64,000 nt of DNA from Nocardia pneumoniae NBRC 100136 (GTDB lineage Bacteria > Actinomycetota > Actinomycetes > Mycobacteriales > Mycobacteriaceae). The DNA is taken from NCBI RefSeq assembly GCF_000308755.1, contig NZ_BAGF01000075.1:62001-126000 (forward strand), given 5' to 3'. Position numbers and translations under genes: made by a program. A model generated the notes under the pieces. It worked only from the letters and a program-made list of their open reading frames with translations, had not been told where the DNA came from and searched no databases. This document shows, one piece after another, positions 1 to 10,469 of this stretch (positions are counted from its first letter, which is position 1; each line of letters starts with the position of its first letter).

Positions 1-381
1 GTGGACATCCAGCTCACGTGCCAGTGCCGCGACGAACTCCACCGCCGCGATGGACGTGCCGCCCGCATCGAAGAAGTCGGTGTCCGCGTCCATGGTCGTC
101 GCGGTGAACCGATTCGCCACCACGGTGACGGCCGCGGCCAACGCCTCGGCGTCCATTGGCGTCGCGCGGGGTGCGGTGTCGGCCCGAGGCGCGCCGTCAC
201 CGTTTCCGGGCAGCGACCCACTTCCATCGGCTTCCGCCAGCGGGGCCGCGCCTTTGCCGCCCGCCCGGGCGAGCAGGGTGGCGACATCCAGTCCGACAGC
301 GCCCCGTTCGAGGGTTTCGCCGCGCACGCGACGGTCGACGCCCGGGTTGCGGACCTGCGTCGGCTCGTCAGGAACGGTCAC
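1..381 (-). CDS. Carrier-protein-containing protein, 3' part beyond window (partial)
   Basis: The reading frame starts at GTG 381 and is open to the window edge (127 codons). The GTG overlaps the stop codon of the giant synthase (GTGA), so the two are translationally coupled. The first 75 residues are Gly/Ala-rich and unassigned. Residues about 80-127 form a phosphopantetheine carrier domain, with the motif DFFDAGGTS and the modifiable Ser at residue 110. What follows is outside the window, so it could be a free carrier or the head of a larger NRPS/PKS. Because the preceding protein ends in an FkbH-like domain, which in known systems loads a glyceryl unit onto a carrier, this carrier is a natural candidate acceptor. 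That role is inference; the carrier motif and the overlap are seen directly. Confidence 0.8.
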   Translation of the reverse strand, partial: MTVPDEPTQVRNPGVDRRVRGETLERGAVGLDVATLLARAGGKGAAPLAEADGSGSLPGNGDGAPRADTAPRATPMDAEALAAAVTVVANRFTATTMDADTDFFDAGGTSIAAVEFVAALARELDVH

Positions 382-3300
382 CGTGTCACGTCCTCTCCAT
401 TCGCCGGTGTCTCCCAGGACCGGAACTTCCGCAGGCGATCGGGCGTCGCGGCCACGTCCAGCCGTTGATCGTCGGAGCTGCCGCCGAGCAGGCGCGCGGC
501 CAATCGGCGCGCGGGTGCATTGCGGACGGTGTGCTCGACCGACATCCGCACCGTGGAGCAGCCGAGCGCATCGGCCCGATCCGCCACCCAATTCAGCAGC
601 CGCTCCTCGACGCCGCGTCCGAGGGCCCGGCAGCTCAGTTGCCAGCCGCTGACCCACAGACTGTCCGCGTCCACCCGGAGTGCGAGTACCGAGATCAGGC
701 CGTAGTCGCCGAACCGGTCGCGCGCCGTCGCGGTCCATACCTCGCCCTCGTCGCGCCACCTGTCGAGGTCATCCGCGGCGACCTCGGCGAGGGTGAACTG
801 CGTGGTGCGCCGCACGAGTTGTCGCGCACGCTCCATGGTGGCATCGGTCAGCTGCTCGAGGTCGACGACGAGGTCCAGCTGCTCCAGGAATTCCGCGAAT
901 TCCGCGGTGGCGCGCGCATTGTCGCGCTCCTGCTCCTGGCGGTAGAAATCGGCCCGCGCACGATCCTCGGCCGTCGCGGCGATCGGCACCATCGGCCACA
1001 GTCGCGCCAGGAACGATTCGAGTTCACCGGCGGGAGGGCACGTCACCGACAGCACCTCGGGCAGCATCGCGCGCATGCGCGCCACTTCCACCGGGTTGTC
1101 GTCGAGATAGCAGAAGCTGTCCAGTCCCAGCCGCAGTGTGCGAGCAACCTCCTCCAGCCGCTCGGGTTTACCGCCCCAGCCCGCCGAGATGGCGGCGAAA
1201 TGCTCGCGCCGCAATGGGCTGTCGGACCGATTCAGGATGTCGCGGACGATATCATCGTCGTTGTTGGTCACTAGCACAAGCAGCGTTCCCGCCGCGCGCC
1301 ATTGCAACAGCCGCCGAGCCAGCGCCTGGCGGGGCTCATCGAAAGACACCGCGCCCGAGCCGATTTCGCCAGCGGTTCCGCTCCACAATGTGTCGTCGCC
1401 GTCGACGGCGATCACCTTCGGCGCGGGCTCGGTCACGGCCGCGGCGGTCGCGACGAGGGTGAGCGCGACCGCCGCCTGGAATTCCGGTGTGAACGGCAGG
1501 TGCGCCAGAATCTCGGTCCGGTCGTCGAACGGGTTGTCCACCGCGTGGTGGCGCGTCCACTCCCCTGGCTCCAGCACCGCGACGCCGGGAATGTCGCGCA
1601 GGCGTTCGGCGACGAGCCGCTCCCACGCGAGCAACCGTTCCTCCGGGCGGGCCGAGGGCAGGATGCCGACGATGACCGGCCGGTGCGCACGTTCGGCCAC
1701 CTCGCGCACGGCCGCCGGGTAGTCGGCGGCCAGCTCCGCGAGCAGGTGATCGGAGACCGCGCCGAAACGTTCCAGATCCGCCGCGCGCAGCAGCACGATG
1801 CCCAGTGCCGTCGACGGTTGCGCGAAGACGCCCGACGGGTCACGCAGGCAGGACAGCACATGGTGATACGGCGCCTGCGCGACGGTGATCGCCGTGGCAT
1901 CCGAGGACGCCGCCGCCATCAGCTCCGGCAGCCTGCCGAGCGCGAACGTCGCGCCCAGCGCCGCACGAAGGCCGGAAACCGGCCGCTCACTGGTTCCGGG
2001 CCGGGCGGGCGCCCCCGGGTCTGCGACCGCGGCCGCGACCGTCTTCAGGTATTCCGTGCCGAACTCGGTGCAGGTCCGGGCGTCGATGATGTCGCTGTTG
2101 TGGGTCAACCACACCTGGCCGGTATCCGGCAGCACCGCCACCATGAGGTCGAGATCGGAATAGCCGGTGCTCACCGGAACGATCGCGGCCCGCGTGACGG
2201 CGGAGTTTGCGCGCAGGTAGTTGAAGTACACCTCGATCAACGGCGCGTTCTCGCGGTACAGGCCCTCGGCGGCCAGCGCGGCGAGCGCATCCGCGAAGCC
2301 CGCGCCGGGCGCGAGCAGATTCCGCAGCCGCTCGCCGGTGCGGCGCAGCACGTCGCCGACGAGATCACCGTCCGCCACGGCGGCCGGGAACGGCACCGGC
2401 ACACCGAAATACCCGACCGCATCGGTCGCGTCGGCGTGCATCCGGGTGTCCACCGGGACCGCGAGGGCGAAGCGGTCGACCTGCTGCCGACGTGCCAGCA
2501 GGACGGTCAGCGCGCCGAGGAATACCGCGGCGGGGGTGACGCCGAGGTCGCGGGCCCGGTCCGCGACCCGGTCGTGCAATCCGGGCGGCATGTCCAGCGC
2601 GATCGATCCCGCACCGTAGCTGCGCTGGGCCGGACGCGGCCGCGCCAAGGTCAACTCGAGTCGGCGAGATCCGGAGAAGGCGTCGCGCCACCGGGTGCTC
2701 GCGGTGTCTGCGCCGTCGCGGCTGCTCGACTGCGCGGCGAGCAGTTGGTGCATATCGCGGTTGGTGACGGCGTCATCGAGCTGCGTGCCCGACAGTTCCG
2801 CGGCGAGTTCGCCCGCGACCAGCAGCATCGACTGCACGTCGCTCATGCTGTGGTGCGCGCCGAAAAGCAATACCGGATCGGCGGATTCGGCATGGAGAAG
2901 CTCGAAGCGCCACAGCGGGCCCGTCGCCAGATCGAACGGCAGCGCCATCAGCTCCCGGAAGCGCTCCTGCACGACGGCGTCATCGAGTCGGTCCAGATCG
3001 CGCCAACCGGCCAGCGCGCCGGGTTCACGGCGGATCTCCAGCTGACGTCCGTGCTCCTGGCTGGGCTGGATAGTCGTGCGCAGCGCCGCATGTCGGCGGG
3101 CCAGCCGCGCCAGCGCCTGCTCCAGCCGCGGCCGGGTGACCGGCGCGGGCAGCCGCACGGCGACGCCGCCGGTCTGCGCGGCGGCGGGGATACCGAGTTG
3201 CTCGGTCCGCAGCAGACGCATCATGTCCCGGGTCACCGGAAGCACCTCGACCTCGGGCACTTCGGTGGCCGCGGCATCCGGCGCGTCGGCGTCGGACTGC

Positions 3301-6300
3301 CGCAGCAGCTCACCGACGAGATGATCGGCGAGGTCGGTGAGACTCTGCCCGGCCAGCATCGTGCCGAGCGGCACCGAGATTCCGGTGTGCTCGCGCACCT
3401 TGTTGCGCAGTTCGACCGCCATCAACGAGTCCAGGCCCAGACTCTGGAAGGACTCCTCGGCCGCGACCGTCTCGGTGCCCGCATGACCGAGCACCTCCCC
3501 CGTCCACTCGGCCACCGCGGCGAGCACCAGGGCGGTGGCCTCCGCGCGCGGTACGGCCCGCAGTTGTTCGGCGAAGCGCGATCCCACCGCCACGTCGACG
3601 GTCGCGCGGTCGGCCACGGCTCGGCGTGGCACGCGGCGCACGAGTCCGCGCAACAGCGGCGGCACGGCCGGTGCGCGGCGCAGCACGTCGGTGTCGAGCA
3701 GCAACGGGACCAGCAGCGGATCACCAGCCCGCAGCGCGGCATCGAAACACGCCATCCCCTCCGGCACCGAGAATGCGCGGATGCCGGCGCGCGCGATGCG
3801 CCGGATATCGGCCTGCGCCATGTGGTCGTGCATATCGACCTCCCACGCACCCCAGGCCAGCGACTGTGCGGGGAGACCGAGCGACCTGCGATGCAGCGCC
3901 AGCGCGTCGAGATAGGCGTTGGCAGCCGCGTAGTTGGCCTGCCCTGGTGTCCCGAACAGACTCCCTGCCGCGGAGAACAGCACGAAGATCGACAGCTCCC
4001 GATCCGCCGTCAGCGCGTGCAGATGGTGTGCCGCATCGACTTTCGGACGCAGCACGGCGTCGAGCTGCGCTGGCGTCAACGAGCCGAGTGTGCTGTCGTC
4101 GAGTACGCACGCCGCGTGGACCACACCGGCCAGCGGCATGCCGTCGAGCAGCTGCGCCAGAGCCGAGCGGTCGCTGACATCGCAACGCGCGAATCGCACG
4201 CGCACCCCGCGGCTCTCCAGCTCATCCCGCAATCCGGTGCCGCCGGGACCATCGATACCGCGGCGACTGACCAGCACCAAGTCTCGGGCCCCGTACGCGT
4301 CGGCCAGGTGACGGGCCAGCGCCGACCCCAGCCGCCCCGGCGCCCCGGTGACCAGCACGGCGCCCTCGCCGAGCGATACCCTGCCTTCCGATACGCGCCC
4401 CGCCGTCTCCGGCAGCCGGGCCAGCCGTGGCACGAACGCCACTCCGTCACGCACGGCCACCTGCTGTTCCCTCGCGGCGAGAAGCGCGGCGACATCCACC
4501 TCGGGGTCGGCGGTGTCGACCAGCACGATCCGGCCGGGATTCTCCGACTGCGCCGAGCGCACCAGCCCCCACACCACCGCGCCTGCCGGATCCGGGCTGT
4601 CCTCACCGGGCAGCGCTACCGCGCGGCGGGTACGCACGACCAGCGTCGCCTGCTCGAATCGACTGTCGGCGAGGATCGTTTGCAGCGCCGCCAGAATCTG
4701 CTGGGCGGTGTCGTGTACGTGTCTCGGCGACTCGCCTTCGGGCACCGGCAGCACGATCACGTCAGCGGGCATCGGGACCGCGGAATCCCATTCGGCCAGC
4801 GTGAGCGTCCGGTCCGGCGCGGGCAGCGGAAGCTGCGCCCAGTCCATCCGGAACAAACGACGGTACGCGGGCGCGATCGATGCGGCATTCCACTGCGCGG
4901 CGGCGACCGCACGCGACAGCACCGAACCCACCGACACCACCGGACGTCCGGTCCGGTCGGTCGCGGACATGGTGACGGTGTCGGGCCCCGACCGGGTGAG
5001 CCGCACCCGGAGCGCGGTGGCACCGGAGGCCCACAGCGCGACATCGCTCCACACGAACGGCAGCAGGGCGTTCTCGTCGTCGGCGGCGAACAGCGCGGTG
5101 GCGTGCAACGCGGCATCCAGCAAGGCCGGATGGATACCGAATCTCGCGGCATCGCGATGAGCGGATTCGGCCAGTTCGACCTCGACGAAGATTTCGTCAT
5201 CACGTCGCCACGCCGCCCGCATCGCCTTGAACAGCGGGCCATAGTGGTGCCCGCGCGTGAACAGCTCGGCGTACAGGTCGTCGACATCGACGCGCACCGC
5301 TTCCGCTGGCGGCCATGCCGACGAATCGATTTGCGCCGGAAGGTATTCCGACTGTTCGGCCAGTGTGCCGTCGGCATGCAGCGTCCACTGGGCATCCGGA
5401 TCGTGTTCATCACGGGCGTAGACGCGCACCGTGCGGCGGTTGCCGGCGTCGGCGCCACCGACCACCACCTGGATCTGCAAAGCTCCGCGATCGGGGACGA
5501 GCATCGGGGCGCGCAACACCAGCTCCCGTACCACCGGGCTGTCCACCTCGTCACCGGCGCGGACGGCCAGTTCGACCAACGCCGCGCCGGGCACCAGCAC
5601 CGCGTTCGGGCCCGCGTGATCGGCCACCCACGGCTGCTGCTGACGCGACAGCCGCCCGGTCAGTGTGATGCCACCCGAATCCGGCTGCGGCACACCCGCA
5701 CCGAGAATGGGGTGGGCGACGTCCTGAAGCCCGAGCGAAACGGTGTCGCGGTTGACCGGGTCGGTCCAGAACCGCCGCTCGTCGAAGGCATAGGTGGGCA
5801 GGTCCACCCGCCCGCATTCGGGAACCAGCCGGGTCCAGTCGAGTTCGTGGCCCGCGACATACAGTTCGGCCTGCGACCTGGCCAGGCAGGTGGGTCCGTC
5901 CTGGTCCCGTACCAGCGAACCCACGGCCACCACCTCGCGCGCGAGCTCCTCCGCGACCGTCCGGACGGCCGCGGTCAGCGACGGGTGCACGCCGAGTTCG
6001 ACGAAATACCGGAACCCGTCGGCGATCATGCGCTCGATCGTGGCCGCGAACCGCACGGTCTCGCGCGCGTTCCGATACCAGTAGCCGGGTCCGATCGGCT
6101 CGTTCGTCATCAATTCGCCCGACACCGTCGAATACCACGGAGTCGCAGGCGAATTCGCCGACATACTCGCTAGTTCCGTCGTCAACGGATCGCGGATGGA
6201 CTCGATCAACCGGCAGTGCCCGGCGAACCCGGGACCGGCCGCGCCGAGCCGTGTGTAGATTCCCGCACTGTCCATCGCGGCCAGGAGTTCTTCCACCGCG

Positions 6301-9300
6301 GCCTGCTCGCCCGCCACGATCGTCGAGCGACGCACATTGACCGCCGCGATCGACACCCGGCCGCCGAACTCCGCCAGCCGTCGGCCGACCTCGGCCTCGG
6401 GCAGGCCGATCATCGCCATCGCGCCCGGGGCGGTGATGCCCTGCATCAGGCGGCTGCGGGTCATGACGATCCGTGCGGCATCGCTCAATTCGAGGACACC
6501 GGCGCAGTAGGCGGCGGCGATCTCCCCCTGACTGTGGCCGACGACCGCATCCGGGGTGACGCCCGCCGCCCGCCAGGCGGCCGCGAGCGCGGCCATGGTC
6601 GCGAACAGCAGGGGCTGCACGACGGGGAAATCAGCGAGGTCCGCGGCGGTCATGGTGGTCAACCGGTCGCTCAGCGACCAGTCGAGGTGTGCGCTGAAAG
6701 CCTTGTCGCACTTCTCGAATTCGGTGCGGAACTCCTCGCAACTGGCGAGCATGTCGCGCGCCATGCCGACCCACTGCGTCCCCTGCCCCGGGAAGACGAA
6801 TGCGGTTTTGGCGTTGGTGAGCACCGGACCGGCGCCGACGACGGCATTCGGCGAGGGTTTGCCGTCCACCAGATCGCGCAGCGCACGCACCATCTCGTCC
6901 CGATCGCCCGCCACCACGACCGCACGTCGCTCGAACTGAGTGCGCTGCAACGCCAATGCACGCGCGACCGGACCAGGCTCCAGCCGCGGATCGGCGACCA
7001 CCAGGTCGAGCAGCCGTTCGGCCTGGCCGTGCAGCGACGGCTGACTGCGGGCCGAGATCGGCAGCAGCGCCACGCTTCGGTCGTCCACCGTGTCCGGTAC
7101 GACCACGGGTTCGGGCGGAGCCTCCTCGAGAATCACGTGCGCGTTCGTGCCGCTGAGCCCGAAGGCGCTCACCCCGGCGCGTCGCGGCCGATCCGACCTC
7201 GGCCACGGCATGGGCTCGGCCTGCACTGTCACACCGCTGCGCTCCCAGTCGACCTGGGGCGACGGCACACCCGCGTTCAGGGTGGCGGGGATTCGTTCGT
7301 GGTGCAGTGCGAGCACCAGCTTCATGACGCTGGCCACGCCTGCCGCAGCCTGGGTGTGCCCTACGTTGGACTTCAGCGACCCGATGCCCAGCGGCCGGGC
7401 CGGGTCACGATCCGGCCCGAACACCCGCGCCAGTGCGCGCGCCTCGATCGGATCGCCCAGCGCCGTGCCCGTGCCGTGCGCCTCGACATAGTCGATATCG
7501 TGCGGAGCCAGACCCGCGACACGCAGTGCCGAACGCAGGACCTGCTCCTGGGCAGCGCCGTTGGGCGCACTCAACCCCTGACTGCGGCCGTCCTGGTTGA
7601 CCGCGGAACCCCGAATGACCGCGAGGATACGGTCCCCGCTTCGACGTGCGTCGCCGAGACGCTTCAAAAGCAGCAGACCGGCGCCTTCCGCCCACACGGT
7701 TCCGTCGCCGTCGGCGGAGAACGGCGCGCACCGGCCCGTCGGCGACAGCACACCCAACCGGCACAATTCGATATGGGCGGTCGGTGACATCAGCAGCGTC
7801 GCGCCGCCCGCCAAGGCGAGATCGCACTCCCCCGCGCGCAGTGCCTGCATCGCCAGGTGCATCGCGACAATCGACGAGGAACACGCCGTGTCCAGGGTGA
7901 CCGCCGGACCGTGCAGCCCCAGCGTGTAGGCGATCCGGCCGGACGCGACACTCGGTGAGAGTCCCGTTCCCACCTGGCCGTTCAGCTGCTCCGGTGCCGG
8001 GTCGGCCAGATAGCCGGTGCTGTACACGCCGAGATAGACGCCGGTCGCACTGCCGTGCAGGGTGCGTGGATCGCGTCCCGACCGCTCGATCGCCTCCCAG
8101 CTGAGCTGCAACATCATGCGCTGCTGCGGATCCATCACCGCGGCCTCGCGCGGGCCGATGCCGAAGAAAGCGGCATCGAAGCGATCGATGCCGTCGACGT
8201 ATCCGCCGCGGAAGGTGTACGCCTTGCCCGGCGCGGAGGTGTCGGGGTCGTACAGCCCGTCGATGTCCCAACGGCCCGCGGGTACCTCGGTGAGCGCGTC
8301 ACCGTTGCCGTCCAGCAGCCGCCACAATGCCTCGGGCGAATCCGCGCCGCCGGGGAATCGGCAGGACATCGACAGGATCGCGATCGCGTCGTCGTCCGCG
8401 TCGTCGGCCGCGGCCGCATCCGTCTCGACCGCCTCGACACCGGCCTGGCCCGGCGCGTTCGGCGCGGCGGGCGCCAGTGCCGTGGCGACCTCGTCGATCG
8501 TGGGATGGTCGAAGAACAGATTCGTGTCGATGAAGCGTCCGAGGAACTCCGACAGGTCGACCACCAGCTCCACCAAATCAGCCGAGCCCAAACCGAATTC
8601 GACCATCGGGCGGTGCACATCGATGCGTTCCGGATCCAGCGCGGCCTGCCGTGCGATCGCCGTCACCAGCCAGGACCGGACCGCCTCCGCGGACGGCTCG
8701 GCCGCGGACGCCTCGTTCAGCGTGTCCGCTTCGTAGTCGTCCAGCTCGTCCTCCGGCGACCGCACCGGACCCGCCGACAGCGCGATCAACTCGCCGGACA
8801 GATACGCCGCCCGGCACGCCGCACGCTGGATCTTCCCACTGCTGGTCTTGTAGATCGTGCCCGGCCGGATCAGCAGCACGGCCGCGAGCGTGAGACCGTG
8901 GTCGGTCGCCACCGCCGCACGCACGGCGCCCTCGATCTCGGCCAACTCGCCGGGATCCGCGCCGCGCACCTCGGCCACCACGACCGGCTGCTCGCCGCCC
9001 ACTCCCACGTCCGCGGAAAACGCCGCGACGCATCCGGCCCGGACATTCTCGTGCGCCGCCTCGACGGTCAACTCGATGTCCTGCGGATAATGATTGCGGC
9101 CGTCGACGATCATCAGATCCTTGTGTCTTCCGGTGACGAACAGCTCACCACCGGAAAGGAACCCGAGGTCCCCGGTACGGAGGTACCGGCGATCGTCGCC
9201 GGGCAGCGTCGCGCCGAACATCTCGGCGGTGGCCTGCTCGTCACGGAAATATCCCGCGGCAACGCTGTCGCCCGCGACCCAGATCTCGCCTTCGTCCCCG

Positions 9301-10469
9301 TCGGCACGCTCGGTGCCGTGCTCAGGATCGACGACCGCTATCGAGATTCCCTCAGGCGGCTGTCCGACACCGACCAAATCCGCATTGCGAGTGCGGTTGC
9401 CGTCACCGGATCGCCCGGCGACCTCCAACACTGTCGGCGTCCCGGTGGTGGACGACGCGGTCACGATCAAGGTGGCTTCGGCCAGACCATAGACCGGCCG
9501 GAGGGATTCGGCGCGGAAGCCGGCGCGAGCGAATGTCTCGGTGAACCGCCGCACCGTCGCGGCGCGCACGGGCTCGGAGCCATTGAACGCCACCCGCCAT
9601 CGGCTCAGGTCGAGCCGCTCGATCCGCTCCGGCGACATCCGGCGCAGGCACAGTTCGTAGGCGAAGTTGGGGCCGCCGCTGGTGTGGGCGCGGTAGGTCG
9701 AGATCGCCTGCAGCCACCGCTCGGGGCGCTGCAGGAAATGCAGCGGCGACATCAGCACCGAATTCCCACCGAGATAGACCGTCTGCAGTATCGGCGCGAT
9801 GAGCCCCATGTCGTGGTACATCGGCAGCCAGCTGGCGAACAGCGCACCGTCCCAGGACTCGATCACCGCGCGGTCGTGGCCGAGCCCCGCGGCGATCGCA
9901 CGCTGGTTGTGCAGCAGATTCCCATGGGTGAGCAGCACACCCCTCGGCGCGCTGGTCGAGCCGGAGGTGTACTGGATGAACGCGACCGAGTCGGGTCCGA
10001 GATCCGGCTCCCGCCACCGCGATGCCCATTCGTCGGCCATCTCGTCGGTGGCCAGCCACGGCAAGGGGGCCAGCTCGGGAATCTGCGCATGCAGTGCGGC
10101 CGAATCCGCGACGATACGCCGCGAGGCCAGCACCACATCGACATCCGCGTGCGCCACCATCCGCCGCAGCCGATGCATCGACCGGTTCTCCCATTCCGGC
10201 AGCGGCGCGGGGACGGCCACCACTCCGGCCGCCAGGCACCCGAAGAACGCCTCGATGAACTCCGGACCGGCCGGATACAGCAACAGCGCCCGCCGCGGCA
10301 TCGAATCCTGGAGTGCGGCGCCGATCGCCCGAGCACGGACACCCAGGTCGGCGTACCGCATTTCGCGGACCACACCGTCGACGTCACCGCTGTCCAGGAA
10401 CCGGTACACCAACTCGGTCGGCCGATTCTCGACTTGGGCGAAGAGTGTCTCGACGAAAGTGTTGTGCAC
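378..10469 (-). CDS. FAAL-PKS-condensation-FkbH hybrid megasynthase
   Basis: 3363 residues, GTG start with a GAGGAAG ribosome site. Domains in order: fatty acyl-AMP ligase 1-580 (YTSGSTSAPRG at 167-177); carrier about 597-668 (LGSADL); ketosynthase about 693-1115 (Cys863, His998, His1038); acyltransferase about 1222-1520 (GHSQGE, Ser1313); dehydratase about 1585-1860 (His1618, Asp1785); ketoreductase about 1900-2260 (TGAPGRLG at 2041, Ser2166, Tyr2180, LDD motif of B-type reductases); carrier (Ser2348); condensation-like domain 2408-2820 (AHHSMSD at 2538-2544); FkbH-like region 2850-3350 with HAD motif VDGDDT (Asp3023, Asp3025). There is no enoylreductase. The order implies that a free fatty acid is adenylated, extended once and reduced/dehydrated, then joined by the C domain to another unit, possibly glyceryl. 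The AT specificity tetrad is F-A-G-H rather than YASH or HAFH. The product is unknown to me. Confidence 0.93.
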   Translation of the reverse strand: MHNTFVETLFAQVENRPTELVYRFLDSGDVDGVVREMRYADLGVRARAIGAALQDSMPRRALLLYPAGPEFIEAFFGCLAAGVVAVPAPLPEWENRSMHRLRRMVAHADVDVVLASRRIVADSAALHAQIPELAPLPWLATDEMADEWASRWREPDLGPDSVAFIQYTSGSTSAPRGVLLTHGNLLHNQRAIAAGLGHDRAVIESWDGALFASWLPMYHDMGLIAPILQTVYLGGNSVLMSPLHFLQRPERWLQAISTYRAHTSGGPNFAYELCLRRMSPERIERLDLSRWRVAFNGSEPVRAATVRRFTETFARAGFRAESLRPVYGLAEATLIVTASSTTGTPTVLEVAGRSGDGNRTRNADLVGVGQPPEGISIAVVDPEHGTERADGDEGEIWVAGDSVAAGYFRDEQATAEMFGATLPGDDRRYLRTGDLGFLSGGELFVTGRHKDLMIVDGRNHYPQDIELTVEAAHENVRAGCVAAFSADVGVGGEQPVVVAEVRGADPGELAEIEGAVRAAVATDHGLTLAAVLLIRPGTIYKTSSGKIQRAACRAAYLSGELIALSAGPVRSPEDELDDYEADTLNEASAAEPSAEAVRSWLVTAIARQAALDPERIDVHRPMVEFGLGSADLVELVVDLSEFLGRFIDTNLFFDHPTIDEVATALAPAAPNAPGQAGVEAVETDAAAADDADDDAIAILSMSCRFPGGADSPEALWRLLDGNGDALTEVPAGRWDIDGLYDPDTSAPGKAYTFRGGYVDGIDRFDAAFFGIGPREAAVMDPQQRMMLQLSWEAIERSGRDPRTLHGSATGVYLGVYSTGYLADPAPEQLNGQVGTGLSPSVASGRIAYTLGLHGPAVTLDTACSSSIVAMHLAMQALRAGECDLALAGGATLLMSPTAHIELCRLGVLSPTGRCAPFSADGDGTVWAEGAGLLLLKRLGDARRSGDRILAVIRGSAVNQDGRSQGLSAPNGAAQEQVLRSALRVAGLAPHDIDYVEAHGTGTALGDPIEARALARVFGPDRDPARPLGIGSLKSNVGHTQAAAGVASVMKLVLALHHERIPATLNAGVPSPQVDWERSGVTVQAEPMPWPRSDRPRRAGVSAFGLSGTNAHVILEEAPPEPVVVPDTVDDRSVALLPISARSQPSLHGQAERLLDLVVADPRLEPGPVARALALQRTQFERRAVVVAGDRDEMVRALRDLVDGKPSPNAVVGAGPVLTNAKTAFVFPGQGTQWVGMARDMLASCEEFRTEFEKCDKAFSAHLDWSLSDRLTTMTAADLADFPVVQPLLFATMAALAAAWRAAGVTPDAVVGHSQGEIAAAYCAGVLELSDAARIVMTRSRLMQGITAPGAMAMIGLPEAEVGRRLAEFGGRVSIAAVNVRRSTIVAGEQAAVEELLAAMDSAGIYTRLGAAGPGFAGHCRLIESIRDPLTTELASMSANSPATPWYSTVSGELMTNEPIGPGYWYRNARETVRFAATIERMIADGFRYFVELGVHPSLTAAVRTVAEELAREVVAVGSLVRDQDGPTCLARSQAELYVAGHELDWTRLVPECGRVDLPTYAFDERRFWTDPVNRDTVSLGLQDVAHPILGAGVPQPDSGGITLTGRLSRQQQPWVADHAGPNAVLVPGAALVELAVRAGDEVDSPVVRELVLRAPMLVPDRGALQIQVVVGGADAGNRRTVRVYARDEHDPDAQWTLHADGTLAEQSEYLPAQIDSSAWPPAEAVRVDVDDLYAELFTRGHHYGPLFKAMRAAWRRDDEIFVEVELAESAHRDAARFGIHPALLDAALHATALFAADDENALLPFVWSDVALWASGATALRVRLTRSGPDTVTMSATDRTGRPVVSVGSVLSRAVAAAQWNAASIAPAYRRLFRMDWAQLPLPAPDRTLTLAEWDSAVPMPADVIVLPVPEGESPRHVHDTAQQILAALQTILADSRFEQATLVVRTRRAVALPGEDSPDPAGAVVWGLVRSAQSENPGRIVLVDTADPEVDVAALLAAREQQVAVRDGVAFVPRLARLPETAGRVSEGRVSLGEGAVLVTGAPGRLGSALARHLADAYGARDLVLVSRRGIDGPGGTGLRDELESRGVRVRFARCDVSDRSALAQLLDGMPLAGVVHAACVLDDSTLGSLTPAQLDAVLRPKVDAAHHLHALTADRELSIFVLFSAAGSLFGTPGQANYAAANAYLDALALHRRSLGLPAQSLAWGAWEVDMHDHMAQADIRRIARAGIRAFSVPEGMACFDAALRAGDPLLVPLLLDTDVLRRAPAVPPLLRGLVRRVPRRAVADRATVDVAVGSRFAEQLRAVPRAEATALVLAAVAEWTGEVLGHAGTETVAAEESFQSLGLDSLMAVELRNKVREHTGISVPLGTMLAGQSLTDLADHLVGELLRQSDADAPDAAATEVPEVEVLPVTRDMMRLLRTEQLGIPAAAQTGGVAVRLPAPVTRPRLEQALARLARRHAALRTTIQPSQEHGRQLEIRREPGALAGWRDLDRLDDAVVQERFRELMALPFDLATGPLWRFELLHAESADPVLLFGAHHSMSDVQSMLLVAGELAAELSGTQLDDAVTNRDMHQLLAAQSSSRDGADTASTRWRDAFSGSRRLELTLARPRPAQRSYGAGSIALDMPPGLHDRVADRARDLGVTPAAVFLGALTVLLARRQQVDRFALAVPVDTRMHADATDAVGYFGVPVPFPAAVADGDLVGDVLRRTGERLRNLLAPGAGFADALAALAAEGLYRENAPLIEVYFNYLRANSAVTRAAIVPVSTGYSDLDLMVAVLPDTGQVWLTHNSDIIDARTCTEFGTEYLKTVAAAVADPGAPARPGTSERPVSGLRAALGATFALGRLPELMAAASSDATAITVAQAPYHHVLSCLRDPSGVFAQPSTALGIVLLRAADLERFGAVSDHLLAELAADYPAAVREVAERAHRPVIVGILPSARPEERLLAWERLVAERLRDIPGVAVLEPGEWTRHHAVDNPFDDRTEILAHLPFTPEFQAAVALTLVATAAAVTEPAPKVIAVDGDDTLWSGTAGEIGSGAVSFDEPRQALARRLLQWRAAGTLLVLVTNNDDDIVRDILNRSDSPLRREHFAAISAGWGGKPERLEEVARTLRLGLDSFCYLDDNPVEVARMRAMLPEVLSVTCPPAGELESFLARLWPMVPIAATAEDRARADFYRQEQERDNARATAEFAEFLEQLDLVVDLEQLTDATMERARQLVRRTTQFTLAEVAADDLDRWRDEGEVWTATARDRFGDYGLISVLALRVDADSLWVSGWQLSCRALGRGVEERLLNWVADRADALGCSTVRMSVEHTVRNAPARRLAARLLGGSSDDQRLDVAATPDRLRKFRSWETPANGEDVTR

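Noticed and set aside
1302-6173. Very long plus-strand frame (1623 codons) opposite the synthase
   Set aside because: Arg/Gln/His-rich composition with no domain; it is the antisense shadow of the high-GC synthase, which has full catalytic motifs.
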